Below are positions 31,675 to 41,708 of a DNA stretch of 64,000 nucleotides, piece by piece (position 1 is the first letter of the stretch; each line of letters starts with the position of its first letter). This DNA is from Paracoccaceae bacterium (GTDB lineage: Bacteria; Pseudomonadota; Alphaproteobacteria; Rhodobacterales; Rhodobacteraceae). The position numbers and the translations under genes are program-made. Location of the stretch: the NCBI GenBank assembly GCA_014239455.1, contig JAAZYV010000018.1:62001-126000 (forward strand). The letters run 5' to 3'. The notes under the pieces are model-generated. The model was not told the DNA's origin. It worked only from the letters and a program-made list of their open reading frames with translations, and made no database searches.

Positions 31675-32079
31675 TCATTCTTGTTGCAATTCAATCAGAG
31701 TGCCATTGCACTTAGAAGGGTGTAGGAAAATAACTGGTTTACCATGCGCCCCCAATTTAGGTTTTCCGGGTTCGAGTAGTCCAAAATCCTTTTCAGAAAG
31801 TTTTTCAATCGCTAAATCAATGTTTTCAACTTCATAACAAAGGTGATGTATTCCTCCATTTGGATTTTTTTTGAGGAATTTACTAATGGGGCTGTTTTTA
31901 TTGAGAGGAGAAATAAGTTCAATCTGGGTATTTGGTAGTTTTATGAATACTATTTTAACTCCATGCTCAGGTTGATCGATTTGTTCACTAACTTTGGCTC
32001 CAAACACATTTCTATAAGTTTTACTTGCCTCAGTAATATCTGGTACCGCTATAGCTACATGGTTTAATTTTCCGATCAT
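31675..32079 (-). CDS. mce: Methylmalonyl-CoA epimerase
   Basis: Interconverts the methylmalonyl-CoA epimers on the route from propionyl-CoA to succinyl-CoA. The 134-residue glyoxalase-fold protein has the metal ligands in 'LNHVAIAVPDI', 'IHHLCYEV' and 'GTLIELQQ' and the active-site region 'PEHGVKIVFIKL'. It lies 17 bp after dapE in the same operon. Propionyl-CoA carboxylase and the mutase are not in the window. Confidence 0.94.
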   Translation of the reverse strand: MIGKLNHVAIAVPDITEASKTYRNVFGAKVSEQIDQPEHGVKIVFIKLPNTQIELISPLNKNSPISKFLKKNPNGGIHHLCYEVENIDLAIEKLSEKDFGLLEPGKPKLGAHGKPVIFLHPSKCNGTLIELQQE

Positions 32080-32096
32080 GCCAATTTCCTCACATT

Positions 32097-33251
32097 CTAA
32101 AATGAATTCTTGAAGTGATGAGCGTGTTCATTAATAAGATCCAAATATATTTTTTCCAGTTCAAATATTTGTGATATTTCCACCGATTCATTAATTGAGT
32201 GCATTTTTTCTCCAACGAGGCCAAATTCAACTACGGGACACTTTTTGTATATAAATCGAGCGTCTGAAGTTCCCCCAGAGGTAGAAAATGTAGGGTCAAC
32301 ACCAGTAATTTTTTTTACGCTCTGTTTTACTAATTTAGCAAGATTAGTTGGTTCTGTATAAAAGGGTTCACCCGAAACCCTGACATCCAAATCAACATGC
32401 GTTTTTGTCTTATTACTAATTTCTTGGCCTAATTTTTTAATTTTTTGACTTAGCTGATCGCTAGTATGATGATCATTAAATCTAATGTTGATGGAGGTCG
32501 TTACTTCTAAAGGAATTACATTATTTGTATTATTGTTTGCTGAGATAGAGGTTATTACCAAAGTTGATGGTTCGAAGAATTTTGAGCCATTATCAAGTTT
32601 AGTTCTTAGTAAATCGTTTAGTAATTCTATAGCCGCATTAATAGGGTTTATTGCAAGATGAGGGTAAGCTGAATGACCTTGTTTCCCAGTAATTTTGAAG
32701 GTGCAGGTCATCGACCCTTTTCTTCCAATTTTCATTGCTTCTCCAAAAATTTTTGGGCATGTTGGTTCACCAACAATGCAATGGTCGATACGTTGATCAT
32801 TATCAGTCATCCAATCTAGAATGGCCTGTGTTCCATCCTTTGCTTCTCCTTCTTCGTCTCCTGTAATCATTAAGACAATTGAAAAATCAGGTTGTGACTT
32901 TTTTGAATATTTGATTGCTGCTAGACAAAAGGCCGCAACTGCTGATTTCATATCCACTGCTCCCCTACCAAAGAGAACATTACCTACAATTTTTCCCGAA
33001 AATGGTTCGAATTCCCATTTGGTAAGATTTCCAGGAGGAACTACATCTACATGACCAGAAAATCCAAGAGTAGGTAGGTGTTTTTTTCCCCACCTCAAGA
33101 AAAGGTTCGATATCCCACCTCTATCAATACTATGGATTTCAAAATCAGTATCCTCAAATAGCTCTCCTATAAGTTTTAGAGCACCTGCTTCCCTTGGAGT
33201 CACAGTTGGACATTGAATAAGTTTTGCTGTTAGTTCAACAACGTTTATCAT
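32097..33251 (-). CDS. dapE: Succinyl-diaminopimelate desuccinylase
   Basis: Releases succinate from N-succinyl-LL-DAP for lysine and peptidoglycan synthesis. The 384-residue M20 metallopeptidase has 'LGFSGHVDVVPPG' (metal His/Asp), 'GRGAVDMKSAVAAF', 'MITGDEEGEAKDGT' (catalytic and metal acids) and 'TSGGTSDARFI'. It is 18 bp downstream of dapD. Ends in TAG. Confidence 0.97.
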   Translation of the reverse strand: MINVVELTAKLIQCPTVTPREAGALKLIGELFEDTDFEIHSIDRGGISNLFLRWGKKHLPTLGFSGHVDVVPPGNLTKWEFEPFSGKIVGNVLFGRGAVDMKSAVAAFCLAAIKYSKKSQPDFSIVLMITGDEEGEAKDGTQAILDWMTDNDQRIDHCIVGEPTCPKIFGEAMKIGRKGSMTCTFKITGKQGHSAYPHLAINPINAAIELLNDLLRTKLDNGSKFFEPSTLVITSISANNNTNNVIPLEVTTSINIRFNDHHTSDQLSQKIKKLGQEISNKTKTHVDLDVRVSGEPFYTEPTNLAKLVKQSVKKITGVDPTFSTSGGTSDARFIYKKCPVVEFGLVGEKMHSINESVEISQIFELEKIYLDLINEHAHHFKNSF

Positions 33252-33269
33252 CCTTTTCTCACACTCATG

Positions 33270-34100
33270 TTAATCCCGAAGCAACTCATTAATCGAGGTC
33301 TTTGATCTTGTTTTTGCATCAACTTGTTTGACAATTACAGCACAATATAGGCTTGGACCACCTTTGTCGGAAGGTAAAGACCCTGCTACGACTACAGAGT
33401 AAGGTGGAACCTCGCCAAATAGAATTTCATTAGTTTCTCTAACAACGATCTTTGTTGATTTCCCAATGAAAACACCCATTCCTAGTACTGCACCTTTTCT
33501 AACTATGCAACCTTCTACAACTTCAGATCTTGCTCCAATGAAACAATCATCTTCTATAATAGTTGGTGTTGCTTGCATTGGTTCTAAGACACCACCAATC
33601 CCAACTCCTCCAGATAAGTGGACATTCTTACCTATTTGAGCACAAGAGCCAACTGTTGCACAGGTGTCTACCATCGTGCCAGTATCAACATAAGCTCCAA
33701 GATTTACAAAACTTGGCATGAGTACTACTCCCGGAGCAATATATGCAGATTTACGAACAATACAGTTCGGAACTGCTCTAAACCCGGCATTCTCCCAATT
33801 CTCCGTAGACCAGCCCAAAAACTTACTGTCAACCTTATCCCACCATGATGCACCTTGTGGCCCTCCAGCCTGCATACTCATATCATTTAGACGAAAACTT
33901 AATAGTACGGCCTTTTTTGCCCACTGATTAACTTTCCAATCCCCGCCCCCATTTGGTTCTGCCACGCGTAGCTTACCTTTGCCTAAGAGATCTAAGGTAC
34001 GTAAGATGGCTTCTCTTATAGGTCCTGTAGTTTTAGTAGATACATTTTCTATGTTTTCCCATGCGGTATTGATCGTTTTCTCTAATGCATTGTCGACCAT
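33270..34100 (-). CDS. dapD: 2,3,4,5-tetrahydropyridine-2,6-dicarboxylate N-succinyltransferase
   Basis: Succinylates tetrahydrodipicolinate in the DAP pathway, just before the steps that end at DapE. The 276-residue protein starts '[15 protein letters not shown]', has the hexapeptide left-handed beta helix ('[25 protein letters not shown]', '[19 protein letters not shown]') and the conserved C-terminal region. I start at ATG 34100 because AGGAAAG is placed correctly upstream; the track's ATG at 34115 overlaps that site. Confidence 0.96.
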   Translation of the reverse strand: MVDNALEKTINTAWENIENVSTKTTGPIREAILRTLDLLGKGKLRVAEPNGGGDWKVNQWAKKAVLLSFRLNDMSMQAGGPQGASWWDKVDSKFLGWSTENWENAGFRAVPNCIVRKSAYIAPGVVLMPSFVNLGAYVDTGTMVDTCATVGSCAQIGKNVHLSGGVGIGGVLEPMQATPTIIEDDCFIGARSEVVEGCIVRKGAVLGMGVFIGKSTKIVVRETNEILFGEVPPYSVVVAGSLPSDKGGPSLYCAVIVKQVDAKTRSKTSINELLRD

Positions 34101-34132
34101 TTTGTCTTTCCTCATAAACTATATGTTTTCCT

Positions 34133-35044
34133 TTACCTAACTAACAAGAATTCCCTAATTTCAGTTTTTAGTAATGGTGAAAATTGATTATCTGATATCA
34201 TTGTGAGATAGGTGTTCCCATATTCATCTTTCCATTTAGAGAGGCCTTCCAGATTATAAAATTCCCAGGGCCCACTTTCCAACAAAACCTGTATACTTTT
34301 GATTTCATCCTTCTCAAAGAGTATTCTTTTTACACGCGTTTGAAAACCGTCTAAGAAGGTGAATTTTCTTTCAAGCAATATTAAATTTCTGTCATCAATG
34401 AATTCTGCGTCAGTTATTTTAAAGTCTTCAGTTATTTTAATATTGCTAATTACTATCCATTTATCTTCTTTCAATTTATAGATAGGATGATCCCTATCGC
34501 CTTTAGGTGGTGATTCAGGAATAGCGTAAAGTTGGCCAGAATTATTTACTGCAAGAGCTTCAATCCCGTCATTAAACATTAATCTCTTAAAGTCAGGGTG
34601 TTTGGGTAAGAATTCTCCTGGTGAAGTAAAGTTCTCGTGAAACATAATTCTACTATTAGATTCAAAGGATATGTAATATCCATCTCCAGGAGATCTTACA
34701 ATTGATTCACTATCTGTGTTTTTACCGGATAGCTGTTCACCTTTACTATTAAGGATTTTTCCATGATCTCGAATCCTAATATCTATCAATTTTCCGGTGC
34801 TATTTCTAATCATTTCACCCATGAAATACATAGCTTTGTCACTGATCATCACAAATTTCTTTCCACTAGATGAAACCGAAATTCCAGAAAGACCACCAAA
34901 ACCAGAAACTTTCTCAGGCAAAATTTGGTGACCAAATGGTTCCAACCGCCATGAATCAAATGCCTCAGGGTATGAGCTAATAGGAAAAAAACTCGAAAAT
35001 ATGATGCTGAGTAGGAAGATTCTAGAATTTACATGGTTTTGCAT
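34133..35044 (-). CDS. Secreted esterase-like activity of phytase family protein
   Basis: A protein of about 303 residues with an N-terminal signal peptide ('SRIFLLSIIFSSFFPISS') and the Phytase-like (PF13449-type) pattern: 'GFGGLSGISVSSSGKKFVMISDKA', 'DSESIVRSPGDGYYISFE', 'GIEALAVNNSGQLYAIPE' and 'NLEGLSKWKDEYGNTYLTMISDNQF'. These read as blades of a beta-propeller. Substrate unknown, phosphoesterase activity is only suggested by the family name. I start at the ATG at 35044, giving a normal signal peptide. It lies 32 bp upstream of dapD. Confidence 0.8.
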   Translation of the reverse strand: MQNHVNSRIFLLSIIFSSFFPISSYPEAFDSWRLEPFGHQILPEKVSGFGGLSGISVSSSGKKFVMISDKAMYFMGEMIRNSTGKLIDIRIRDHGKILNSKGEQLSGKNTDSESIVRSPGDGYYISFESNSRIMFHENFTSPGEFLPKHPDFKRLMFNDGIEALAVNNSGQLYAIPESPPKGDRDHPIYKLKEDKWIVISNIKITEDFKITDAEFIDDRNLILLERKFTFLDGFQTRVKRILFEKDEIKSIQVLLESGPWEFYNLEGLSKWKDEYGNTYLTMISDNQFSPLLKTEIREFLLVR

Positions 35045-35204
35045 CTTTAGATAGGATGGCTCATACGATCGGATCAGAGGTAACGGCATGTGGCTAAGAC
35101 AGTATACTCAATTTTTCAGGGACTATTTTTGTCATGTTGAAACTTTTAGGAATTATGGTGTATTGTATTATTAAGATCATCCACAAGTAAATTATATTTT
35201 TAAA

Positions 35205-35483
35205 ATGACATCTCTTCTTCAAATTTTTTCTACTTTATTAAACATCTTCTCATTTTTGATCATATTTGACGTAATCCTATCGTTTTTAATTCAGTTTGGT
35301 GTTCTAGATAAAAGAAATCAAATAGTATCACAGCTTTGGATTTCTATTAGAAATATCATGGAACCTATTTACTCAAGAGTTCGGTCTTTTTTACCCAATA
35401 CTATTGGGTTTGATCTTGCTCCTGCTTTGTTATTATTTGTCATATTTGCTGTAAGAGTAATCATATCCAATAATTTCTATTAG
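35205..35483 (+). CDS. YggT family membrane protein
   Basis: A 92-residue protein with two hydrophobic segments, one at each end, around 'LDKRNQIVSQLWISIRNIMEPIYSRVRSFLP', the conserved YggT loop with 'EPI..R.R..LP'. The family is widespread and linked to osmotic stress or cell-envelope processes, without a settled mechanism. It is divergent from the phytase-like gene and converges on argG with a 27-bp gap. Confidence 0.87.
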   Translation: MTSLLQIFSTLLNIFSFLIIFDVILSFLIQFGVLDKRNQIVSQLWISIRNIMEPIYSRVRSFLPNTIGFDLAPALLLFVIFAVRVIISNNFY

Positions 35484-35510
35484 TGGCATTCTTTTCCGGG
35501 TAGTGCTGGT

Positions 35511-36737
35511 CTAGTTAGACTTTAGTTTGCGTCTCGCTAACATCTTCAATCTCAGGGCGTTAAGTTTAATGAAACCTGTCGCATCTTCTTGGTTGTAAAC
35601 ACCATCATCCTCCTCAAAGGTCACATGTTTTTCAGAATACAAACTTGATCTAGAATTTCTAGCTATGGTCTGTACGTTACCTTTATACAATTTTAGTGTT
35701 ACGGTGCCCTCAACATAATTTTGGCTTTGGTCAATTAAAGCCTGTAACATCTCTCTTTCTGGGGAATACCACAGGCCATTATAAATTAATTCTGCATATT
35801 TAGGCATTAATTCATCCTTGAGATGGGATGCGCCTTGATCAAGAGTTATACTTTCAATAGCTCTATGTGCTTCGAGCAAAATTGTGCCACCAGGGGTTTC
35901 ATAAACCCCTCTAGATTTCATGCCAATGAATCTGCCTTCGACCAAATCTAACCGACCAATTCCATGCTTACTTCCAAGGCGGTTTAGTTCTTCTAATAAT
36001 TCGTGTTTCGTCTTGATCATACCATTTATTGCAATCATATTACCGAAGTTGAAATCAATTTTTACAAACTCCGATTGATCTGGAGCGTCCTCTGGCGAGA
36101 CTGTTCTTTGGTAAACATATTCTGGAGCCATTTCACTCGGATCTTCCAAGATCTTTCCTTCCGAAGAGGTATGCAATAGATTTGCATCAACAGAAAAAGG
36201 GGCTTCACCTCTTTTGTCCTTAGATATTGGAATTTGGTGATTTTCAGCAAATTCTAAAAGTTTAGTTCTACTGGTTAGATCCCATTCTCTCCAGGGACTG
36301 ATGATGTTGATATCAGGGTTTAAGGCATAGCATGATAATTCGAACCGAACTTGGTCATTTCCTTTTCCCGTGGCGCCGTGTGCTATTGCATCAGCGCCTA
36401 CAAAATCTGCTATTTCAATAAGCCTTTTAGCTATTAAAGGTCTTGCAATGGCTGTTCCCAAAAGATATTGGCCCTCGTATTGTGCATTTGCCCTAAACAT
36501 AGGAAAGACGAATTCCTCAACAAATTCTTCTCGCAAGTCTTCAACGAAAACATTTTTTGGATCTACTCCCAGCATTATGGCTTTATTTTTGGCAGGCCCT
36601 AATTCTTCATTTTGACCAAGATCAGCAGTAAAAGTTACAACCTCAGTATTATAATTAACTTGAAGCCATTTTAATATGATGGAAGTATCAAGACCACCTG
36701 AATATGCTAGAACGACTTTTCTCGGTTTATAATTCAT
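35511..36737 (-). CDS. argG: Argininosuccinate synthase
   Basis: Joins citrulline and aspartate in arginine synthesis. The 408-residue enzyme has the PP-loop '[16 protein letters not shown]' at the start, '[14 protein letters not shown]' and 'SPWREWDL', and '[20 protein letters not shown]' later. Length is standard. argH, the next enzyme, is about 20 kb away at 56314. Ends in TAG. Confidence 0.98.
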   Translation of the reverse strand: MNYKPRKVVLAYSGGLDTSIILKWLQVNYNTEVVTFTADLGQNEELGPAKNKAIMLGVDPKNVFVEDLREEFVEEFVFPMFRANAQYEGQYLLGTAIARPLIAKRLIEIADFVGADAIAHGATGKGNDQVRFELSCYALNPDINIISPWREWDLTSRTKLLEFAENHQIPISKDKRGEAPFSVDANLLHTSSEGKILEDPSEMAPEYVYQRTVSPEDAPDQSEFVKIDFNFGNMIAINGMIKTKHELLEELNRLGSKHGIGRLDLVEGRFIGMKSRGVYETPGGTILLEAHRAIESITLDQGASHLKDELMPKYAELIYNGLWYSPEREMLQALIDQSQNYVEGTVTLKLYKGNVQTIARNSRSSLYSEKHVTFEEDDGVYNQEDATGFIKLNALRLKMLARRKLKSN

Positions 36738-36913
36738 TAGTTAAAGGCTCCTATATTTAGTGATTGGGTAACTAATTTTTTTGAGGGTAGCAACTAAAAT
36801 TTAGAATCAATGCATTTTTATCGAGTCCCATTTTATATTACAGTTTGCAAAAACTTAGTGAATGAAGCTATGATGAAACTTAAATATTCAGATCAAAAGA
36901 AAATTTGCACAAA

Positions 36914-38098
36914 ATGGATGATAGAAAAGTAGCTAATTTTGTGTTCAACACAGTGACCGGGTTCCGTTTTGGCTGGGATAGTGTCATGGCTCATTCCGAA
37001 GAAATAATAAAGATATTGGGGCCTAGGTTATTGATTGTTTCTGATCCAGGATTGTCAAAGATTGGTTTGTACAAGCCATTAGTAGATAATTTGATTAAGA
37101 GAGGAACAGAAGTAAGGGTCTTTGATCAAGTAGAACAAGACCCAACTTTAAGAAATCTAGAAATGGCTATTGATTCCGGTGCGGGATTTCTTGCAACAGG
37201 CATTTTAGGCTTTGGCGGAGGATCGCCAATGGATGTGGCAAAATTGACAGCTTTGGTTCTAGGCTCAGGAGAGAACATCGACAGCATATGGGGTGTTAAC
37301 AAAGTAAAAGGTCCACGACTGCCCTTGATATTGGTTCCAACTACGGCTGGTACGGGTTCAGAGGTCACCCCAGTCTCAATTATGACAGTGGAAGATAGAG
37401 AGAAAAGAGGTGTTTCGTCTGCAGTAATTATTCCCGATCTTGCCATCTTGGACCCTTCTCTTACTATGGTTCTTCCTCCAACCATAACTGCTACAACTGG
37501 GATAGATGCAATGGTGCATGCAATTGAGGCATTCACATCTAAAAATAAAAATAATAATTCTCTTTCTCAGAATTTGGCTATGGAGGCCCTTGATTTGTTA
37601 GGGATTTCAATAGTAAAAGCCGTAAGAAAAGGTAAGTCAGACCGTGTTTCAAGGAGTAACATGCTATTGGGATCAATGCTTGCAGGGATGTCCTTTGCTA
37701 ACTCCCCTGTAGCTGGAGTACACGCACTAGCCTATCCTCTTGGCGGTAAATATAAAGTTTCCCATGGGCTATCCAATGCATTACTTTTACCTCACGTGAT
37801 TAGGTTCAACATGCAGGTACCTGCAACCAAAGAGGCTTATGCAAAACTAGCGGGTATTGTTTTCCCAGTTCTTGAAAAGATTGATGATTTAGATCAACGT
37901 GCAGAATCATTTGCAGAAGAATTCACTACTTTAAGTAAGCATTTGAATCTACCCACAAGATTACGAGAAATAAATATACCTGAAAAAGCCTGTAGAGAAA
38001 TGGCTAAAGAGGCTATGAAGCAAGAACGTTTGCTAGTAAATAACCCCAAAACTATCACTCTAGAAGATGCAGAAAAAATATACAAAGCGGCTTGGTAG
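36914..38098 (+). CDS. Iron-containing alcohol dehydrogenase
   Basis: A 394-residue member of the group III (Fe-dependent) alcohol dehydrogenases. NAD-binding 'GFGGGSPMDVAKLTALV' and 'PTTAGTGSEVTPVSI' are clear; the metal ligands are in 'GIDAMVHAIEAF' and 'HALAYPLGGKYKVSHGLSNALLLPHV'. Substrate cannot be read from the sequence; related enzymes act on primary alcohols, lactaldehyde or 1,3-propanediol. I use the ATG at 36914 rather than the TTG at 36905. Ends in TAG, with the hydrolase following on the same strand. Confidence 0.9.
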   Translation: MDDRKVANFVFNTVTGFRFGWDSVMAHSEEIIKILGPRLLIVSDPGLSKIGLYKPLVDNLIKRGTEVRVFDQVEQDPTLRNLEMAIDSGAGFLATGILGFGGGSPMDVAKLTALVLGSGENIDSIWGVNKVKGPRLPLILVPTTAGTGSEVTPVSIMTVEDREKRGVSSAVIIPDLAILDPSLTMVLPPTITATTGIDAMVHAIEAFTSKNKNNNSLSQNLAMEALDLLGISIVKAVRKGKSDRVSRSNMLLGSMLAGMSFANSPVAGVHALAYPLGGKYKVSHGLSNALLLPHVIRFNMQVPATKEAYAKLAGIVFPVLEKIDDLDQRAESFAEEFTTLSKHLNLPTRLREINIPEKACREMAKEAMKQERLLVNNPKTITLEDAEKIYKAAW

Positions 38099-38175
38099 GA
38101 ATTGATAGGTTCAAATTTAGATTTTCTAGTTATTATTGTGTCCAATGCCCCTCATATTGGTTGAGTCTAAATCCC

Positions 38176-38973
38176 ATGTCTGATCCTCCTTTGAGCTACA
38201 TAGAATTTCTTGGAAATGATGTGGGGAAAGAGAATATAATTTTCTTAACGCACGGTCTTTTTGGATCAAAAAGAAACTGGGTTAATACTGCGAAGTCATT
38301 AAGTGAAAGACTTAATCGACATGTGGTTGCAATTGATCTCAGAAATCATGGTTCATCATTCTGGTCTAAAACTCATGATTACCTATCTTTAGGTCGAGAT
38401 TTGATAAAATTAGCTGATTATTTTGGGCAAAAAGTGGATCTTGTTGGACACTCTATGGGGGGAAAAGCAGTTATGAGTGCTAGTTTAATAAATCCTCACA
38501 ATTTTGGTAAGCTTGTGGTGGTTGATATTAGTCCAGTCACTTATTTTCATTCTGAGTTTATGGACTTCATCTGGGGGATGAAGCAATTAGATTTAGCTCA
38601 AATAAATTCCCGTAGTCAAGCTGACCAAATTCTATCAGATCATGTTCCAGATCAAAAAATTAGAAGCTTTTTATTACAAAATATGATTCGTAAGGAAACT
38701 GGCAATTATGATTGGGAAATAAATCTTCATTCTATAGAAGAGAATATAAGGTTTATACTATCTTTTCCACAATATCAAAGCCAATTCCTAGGCCAAACAC
38801 TTTTTCTTAAAGGTCAAGAATCTTCCTATGTTTCAGAAAGTAGCATCACTGAAATTAAAAAGTATTTCCCACAAAACACTATTGAAGAGATTAATCAGGC
38901 TGGTCATTGGCCTCACGTTGAACAGCCAAAATCATTTCAAGATAAATTGGTACGATTTATTAGAGAATTTTAG
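38176..38973 (+). CDS. Alpha/beta hydrolase, YbfF/ABHD11-like esterase
   Basis: A 265-residue hydrolase. The oxyanion region is 'LTHGLFGSKRNW', the nucleophile elbow 'GHSMGGKA', and the catalytic histidine lies in 'AGHWPHVEQP'. 'DLRNHGSS' is typical of the YbfF/ABHD11 group. Substrate unknown. The track ORF begins at 38092 inside the alcohol dehydrogenase; I start at the ATG at 38176 ('MSDPPLSY'), where family similarity begins. It converges on the thiolase with a 16-bp gap. Confidence 0.88.
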   Translation: MSDPPLSYIEFLGNDVGKENIIFLTHGLFGSKRNWVNTAKSLSERLNRHVVAIDLRNHGSSFWSKTHDYLSLGRDLIKLADYFGQKVDLVGHSMGGKAVMSASLINPHNFGKLVVVDISPVTYFHSEFMDFIWGMKQLDLAQINSRSQADQILSDHVPDQKIRSFLLQNMIRKETGNYDWEINLHSIEENIRFILSFPQYQSQFLGQTLFLKGQESSYVSESSITEIKKYFPQNTIEEINQAGHWPHVEQPKSFQDKLVRFIREF

Positions 38974-38989
38974 CTAAATCTCAATGAAA

Positions 38990-40168
38990 TTATGGACGTT
39001 CAATCGCCAAAGCTATTCCCTGTCCACCGCCTATGCACATTGTAATTAGTCCTAAAGAACCATCCAATCTTTCTAATTCGTGAATGGCTTTTATGACGAG
39101 AATAGTTCCCGTGGCGCCAATCGGATGACCTAATGCTATTGCCCCACCATTTGGATTAACTATTTCGGGGTCCAAATTTAATTCCTGTGATACTGCACAG
39201 GCTTGTGCAGCGAAAGCCTCATTGCTTTCAATTACGTCAAAATCTTGGGTGGATAAACCCGTTTTCTTGAGCAATTTCTCCACGGCAATAATTGGTCCAA
39301 TCCCCATTACCTCCGGCCTAACGCCAGAATGAGCGTAACCCCTTATTTTGGCTCTAATCTTGAGCCCTAAAGCATTAGAAGCATTTGTAGTTCCTAAGAC
39401 TATAGCGGCTGCACCATCGTTGAGACCGGAAGAGTTCCCAGCAGTGACAGTTCCATCTTTTTTAAAAACTGGATTGAGAGATAAGAGATTTTCCTTGTTT
39501 GTATACTTGGGGTGTTCATCTAATTCAAAGGAATTTTTCTTGGAATCTTTCCCAATCTCTATTGGCACTATTTGGTCTGAGAAATAACCCTTTGAAATGG
39601 CATTAGCCGCTCTAGTCTGACTTTCTAAAGAAAAATCATCCTGCATTTGCCGAGAAATTCCATACTCTTTAGCAACATTTTCTGCAGTTATTCCCATGTG
39701 ACCCGTATCAAATGGACAGTTTAGTGCTCCTAGCATCATATCTTCGACCATAGAGTCACCCATCCTTTTTCCCCACCTATTTGATTTAATTATGTGAGGT
39801 GATTTGCTCATGTTTTCTGTACCACCTGCGAGCCCAAATTCCGCATCACCTAATGATAGTGATTGTATTATAGAAACTAACGCCTGAAGTCCTGAACCGC
39901 ATAGACGGTTTACATTCATAGCAGCTACACTTATCGGAATGCCCGCATTTAATGAAATCACTCTAGACAAGTACATATCTTTTGGTTCTGTATTGATCAC
40001 ATGACCAAAAACTACATGCTCTATTCTTTTCTTTTCAACCCCAGAATTCTTGATAGCATCTTTTGCTACTAATGTACCAAGATCAATTGGGGAAGCAGAT
40101 TTAAGTGAGCCCCCAAAACTACCAATGGCAGTTCTTGAGCCTGACAATATAACCACTTCTTCAGTCAT
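38990..40168 (-). CDS. Acetyl-CoA acetyltransferase (thiolase)
   Basis: Condenses or cleaves acetoacetyl-CoA or longer beta-ketoacyl-CoA. The 392-residue protein has the acyl-binding Cys90 ('NVNRLCGSGLQAL'), the late 'NPNGGAIALGHPIGATG' with the catalytic histidine and the second cysteine in 'MCIGGGQG'. I start at the ATG at 40168 ('MTEEVVILSGSRT'); the 26 residues before it in the track are not family-like. No phaB or other PHB gene is adjacent, so a beta-oxidation or ketone role is as likely as polymer synthesis. Confidence 0.92.
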   Translation of the reverse strand: MTEEVVILSGSRTAIGSFGGSLKSASPIDLGTLVAKDAIKNSGVEKKRIEHVVFGHVINTEPKDMYLSRVISLNAGIPISVAAMNVNRLCGSGLQALVSIIQSLSLGDAEFGLAGGTENMSKSPHIIKSNRWGKRMGDSMVEDMMLGALNCPFDTGHMGITAENVAKEYGISRQMQDDFSLESQTRAANAISKGYFSDQIVPIEIGKDSKKNSFELDEHPKYTNKENLLSLNPVFKKDGTVTAGNSSGLNDGAAAIVLGTTNASNALGLKIRAKIRGYAHSGVRPEVMGIGPIIAVEKLLKKTGLSTQDFDVIESNEAFAAQACAVSQELNLDPEIVNPNGGAIALGHPIGATGTILVIKAIHELERLDGSLGLITMCIGGGQGIALAIERP

Positions 40169-40333
40169 GAAATATATAATCCTTTTGATTTGCAAAAATC
40201 TTACTAAGTGAAATTTTTTTTTAATTATGATCAATACTAACTTCAAATATTGGTCTTGCCAAATGGTTATACACTAGTAGTTTGGTGGTGGGATAATCAA
40301 TTTGGTTCAGTTTAGGTTTTAGAAGGATAGGAC

Positions 40334-41197
40334 ATGACTCGAACAGTTTTTGTTAACGGCACATACGTGGATGAGATGGAAGCTAAGGTGTCCGTATTTG
40401 ATAGGGGCTTTTTATTTAGTGATGCAGTTTATGAAGTTACTGCAGTTATTGAGAAAAAGCTAGTTTCTTGGGAAGGCCATACAGGCAGAATGAGAAGATC
40501 TTTAGGCGAAATAGGAATAAATCTGGATATGTCTAATGATCATCTCCTAGAGGTTCACAGAAAACTCCTAGAACTCAATGAAGTGCAGGAGGGTTTAGTT
40601 TATTTGCAAATTACCCGGGGAGGAGCTGCTGATCGTGATTTTGAGTTTCCTGACAGAACTATTGTAAAGCCCACCACAGTTCTTTTTACTCAAGAAAAGA
40701 ACTTAATACATAATCAGAAATTGGATTCAGGATTAAAAGTCATTTCTTTTCCCGATTTGCGATGGGGTAGATCTGACATTAAAAGCACCCAACTTCTTTA
40801 TGCTTCTATGATTAAGCAAAAAGCATTGGATCAAGGGAAGGATGAAGCTTGGTTTGTGAAAGATGGTTTAGTTATTGAGGGGAGTTCAAATAACACTTTC
40901 ATTCTTTCTCAGGATGGGAAATTGATAACTAGGAATTTGTCACGTGATATTTTAGCAGGTATTACTAGAGACGCTATACTAGAATATTCTAAAAGCTCTG
41001 GCTATATCATAGAAGAAAGACCGTTCTCAGTAGAAGAAGCTAAGAAATCAAAAGAAGCCTTTATATGTTCATCCACCACATTTATTTTGCCTGTAGTGGA
41101 AATAGATGATTGTAAAATTGGATCTGGTAAGCCTGGAAAAAATACTTTGAAGTTAAGAGAAATCTACATAAAAAATATAACGAAAGAGCTAGTTTGA
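40334..41197 (+). CDS. D-amino-acid transaminase (class IV PLP aminotransferase)
   Basis: A 287-residue fold-type IV aminotransferase most like D-alanine transaminase. Typical features are 'VNGTYVDEMEAKVSVFDRGFLFSDAVYEV', 'QITRGGAADRDFEFP', the PLP lysine in 'SDIKSTQLLYASM' and 'VIEGSSNNTFIL'. It could supply D-glutamate or D-alanine for peptidoglycan, or act on other amino acids. Its stop overlaps DUF1244 by 9 bp. Confidence 0.9.
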   Translation: MTRTVFVNGTYVDEMEAKVSVFDRGFLFSDAVYEVTAVIEKKLVSWEGHTGRMRRSLGEIGINLDMSNDHLLEVHRKLLELNEVQEGLVYLQITRGGAADRDFEFPDRTIVKPTTVLFTQEKNLIHNQKLDSGLKVISFPDLRWGRSDIKSTQLLYASMIKQKALDQGKDEAWFVKDGLVIEGSSNNTFILSQDGKLITRNLSRDILAGITRDAILEYSKSSGYIIEERPFSVEEAKKSKEAFICSSTTFILPVVEIDDCKIGSGKPGKNTLKLREIYIKNITKELV

Positions 41198-41497
41198 ATC
41201 TAGTTTGTCATTCATTTTCATTACCTGTGCTATCTCTTCCTCAGACCTTTTGGTTTGATATTTTTCTTTCCAGGTTTTGTAAGGCATCCCATAGACTAAT
41301 TCTTGGCCATCTTCTTTGTCCATTTCCAGGCCAATTTTTTGTGCTTCCTCTGTATACCAACGTGATAGACAATTACGACAAAATCCAGCCAGATTCATTA
41401 AATCCACATTTTGTACATCAACTCTTTTTGACAAGTGATCTAAAAGCCGCCTGAATGTGGCAGCCTCCAGTACTTCGTTTTTTTTCTTAATCATCAA
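41189..41497 (-). CDS. DUF1244 domain-containing protein
   Basis: A 102-residue protein matching DUF1244: 'EAATFRRLLDHLSKRVDVQNVDLMNLAGFCRNCLSRWY' and 'MDKEDGQELVYGMPYKTWKEKYQ'. The conserved cysteine pair CRNC may bind metal. Function unknown. It lies next to pyk in other alphaproteobacteria as well. Its last nine bases overlap the transaminase gene on the other strand. Confidence 0.88.
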   Translation of the reverse strand: MMIKKKNEVLEAATFRRLLDHLSKRVDVQNVDLMNLAGFCRNCLSRWYTEEAQKIGLEMDKEDGQELVYGMPYKTWKEKYQTKRSEEEIAQVMKMNDKLDSN

Positions 41498-41708
41498 AAC
41501 TACCTAATCCATATGAGTAATGATACTTTAATGATCTCTGGCTGGTTAATCAAGTTTGTTAAGCTTTTATATTATAGTAAACCAAAGTGCAGGCGTCTTT
41601 TTTAAGGTGCTTATTTATCACATGCTTTAGCTTTGTTTCAACGTAAGAAAAAAAGGGTTAATTTATTACATATTTTCATTATTGTCCGCTTGAGGCTTTC
41701 TGCTGATT

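Noticed and set aside
41189-41207. Direct repeat CTAGTTTG at the transaminase/DUF1244 overlap
   Set aside because: Only 8 bp long and built from the two overlapping stop regions; probably chance in AT-rich sequence.
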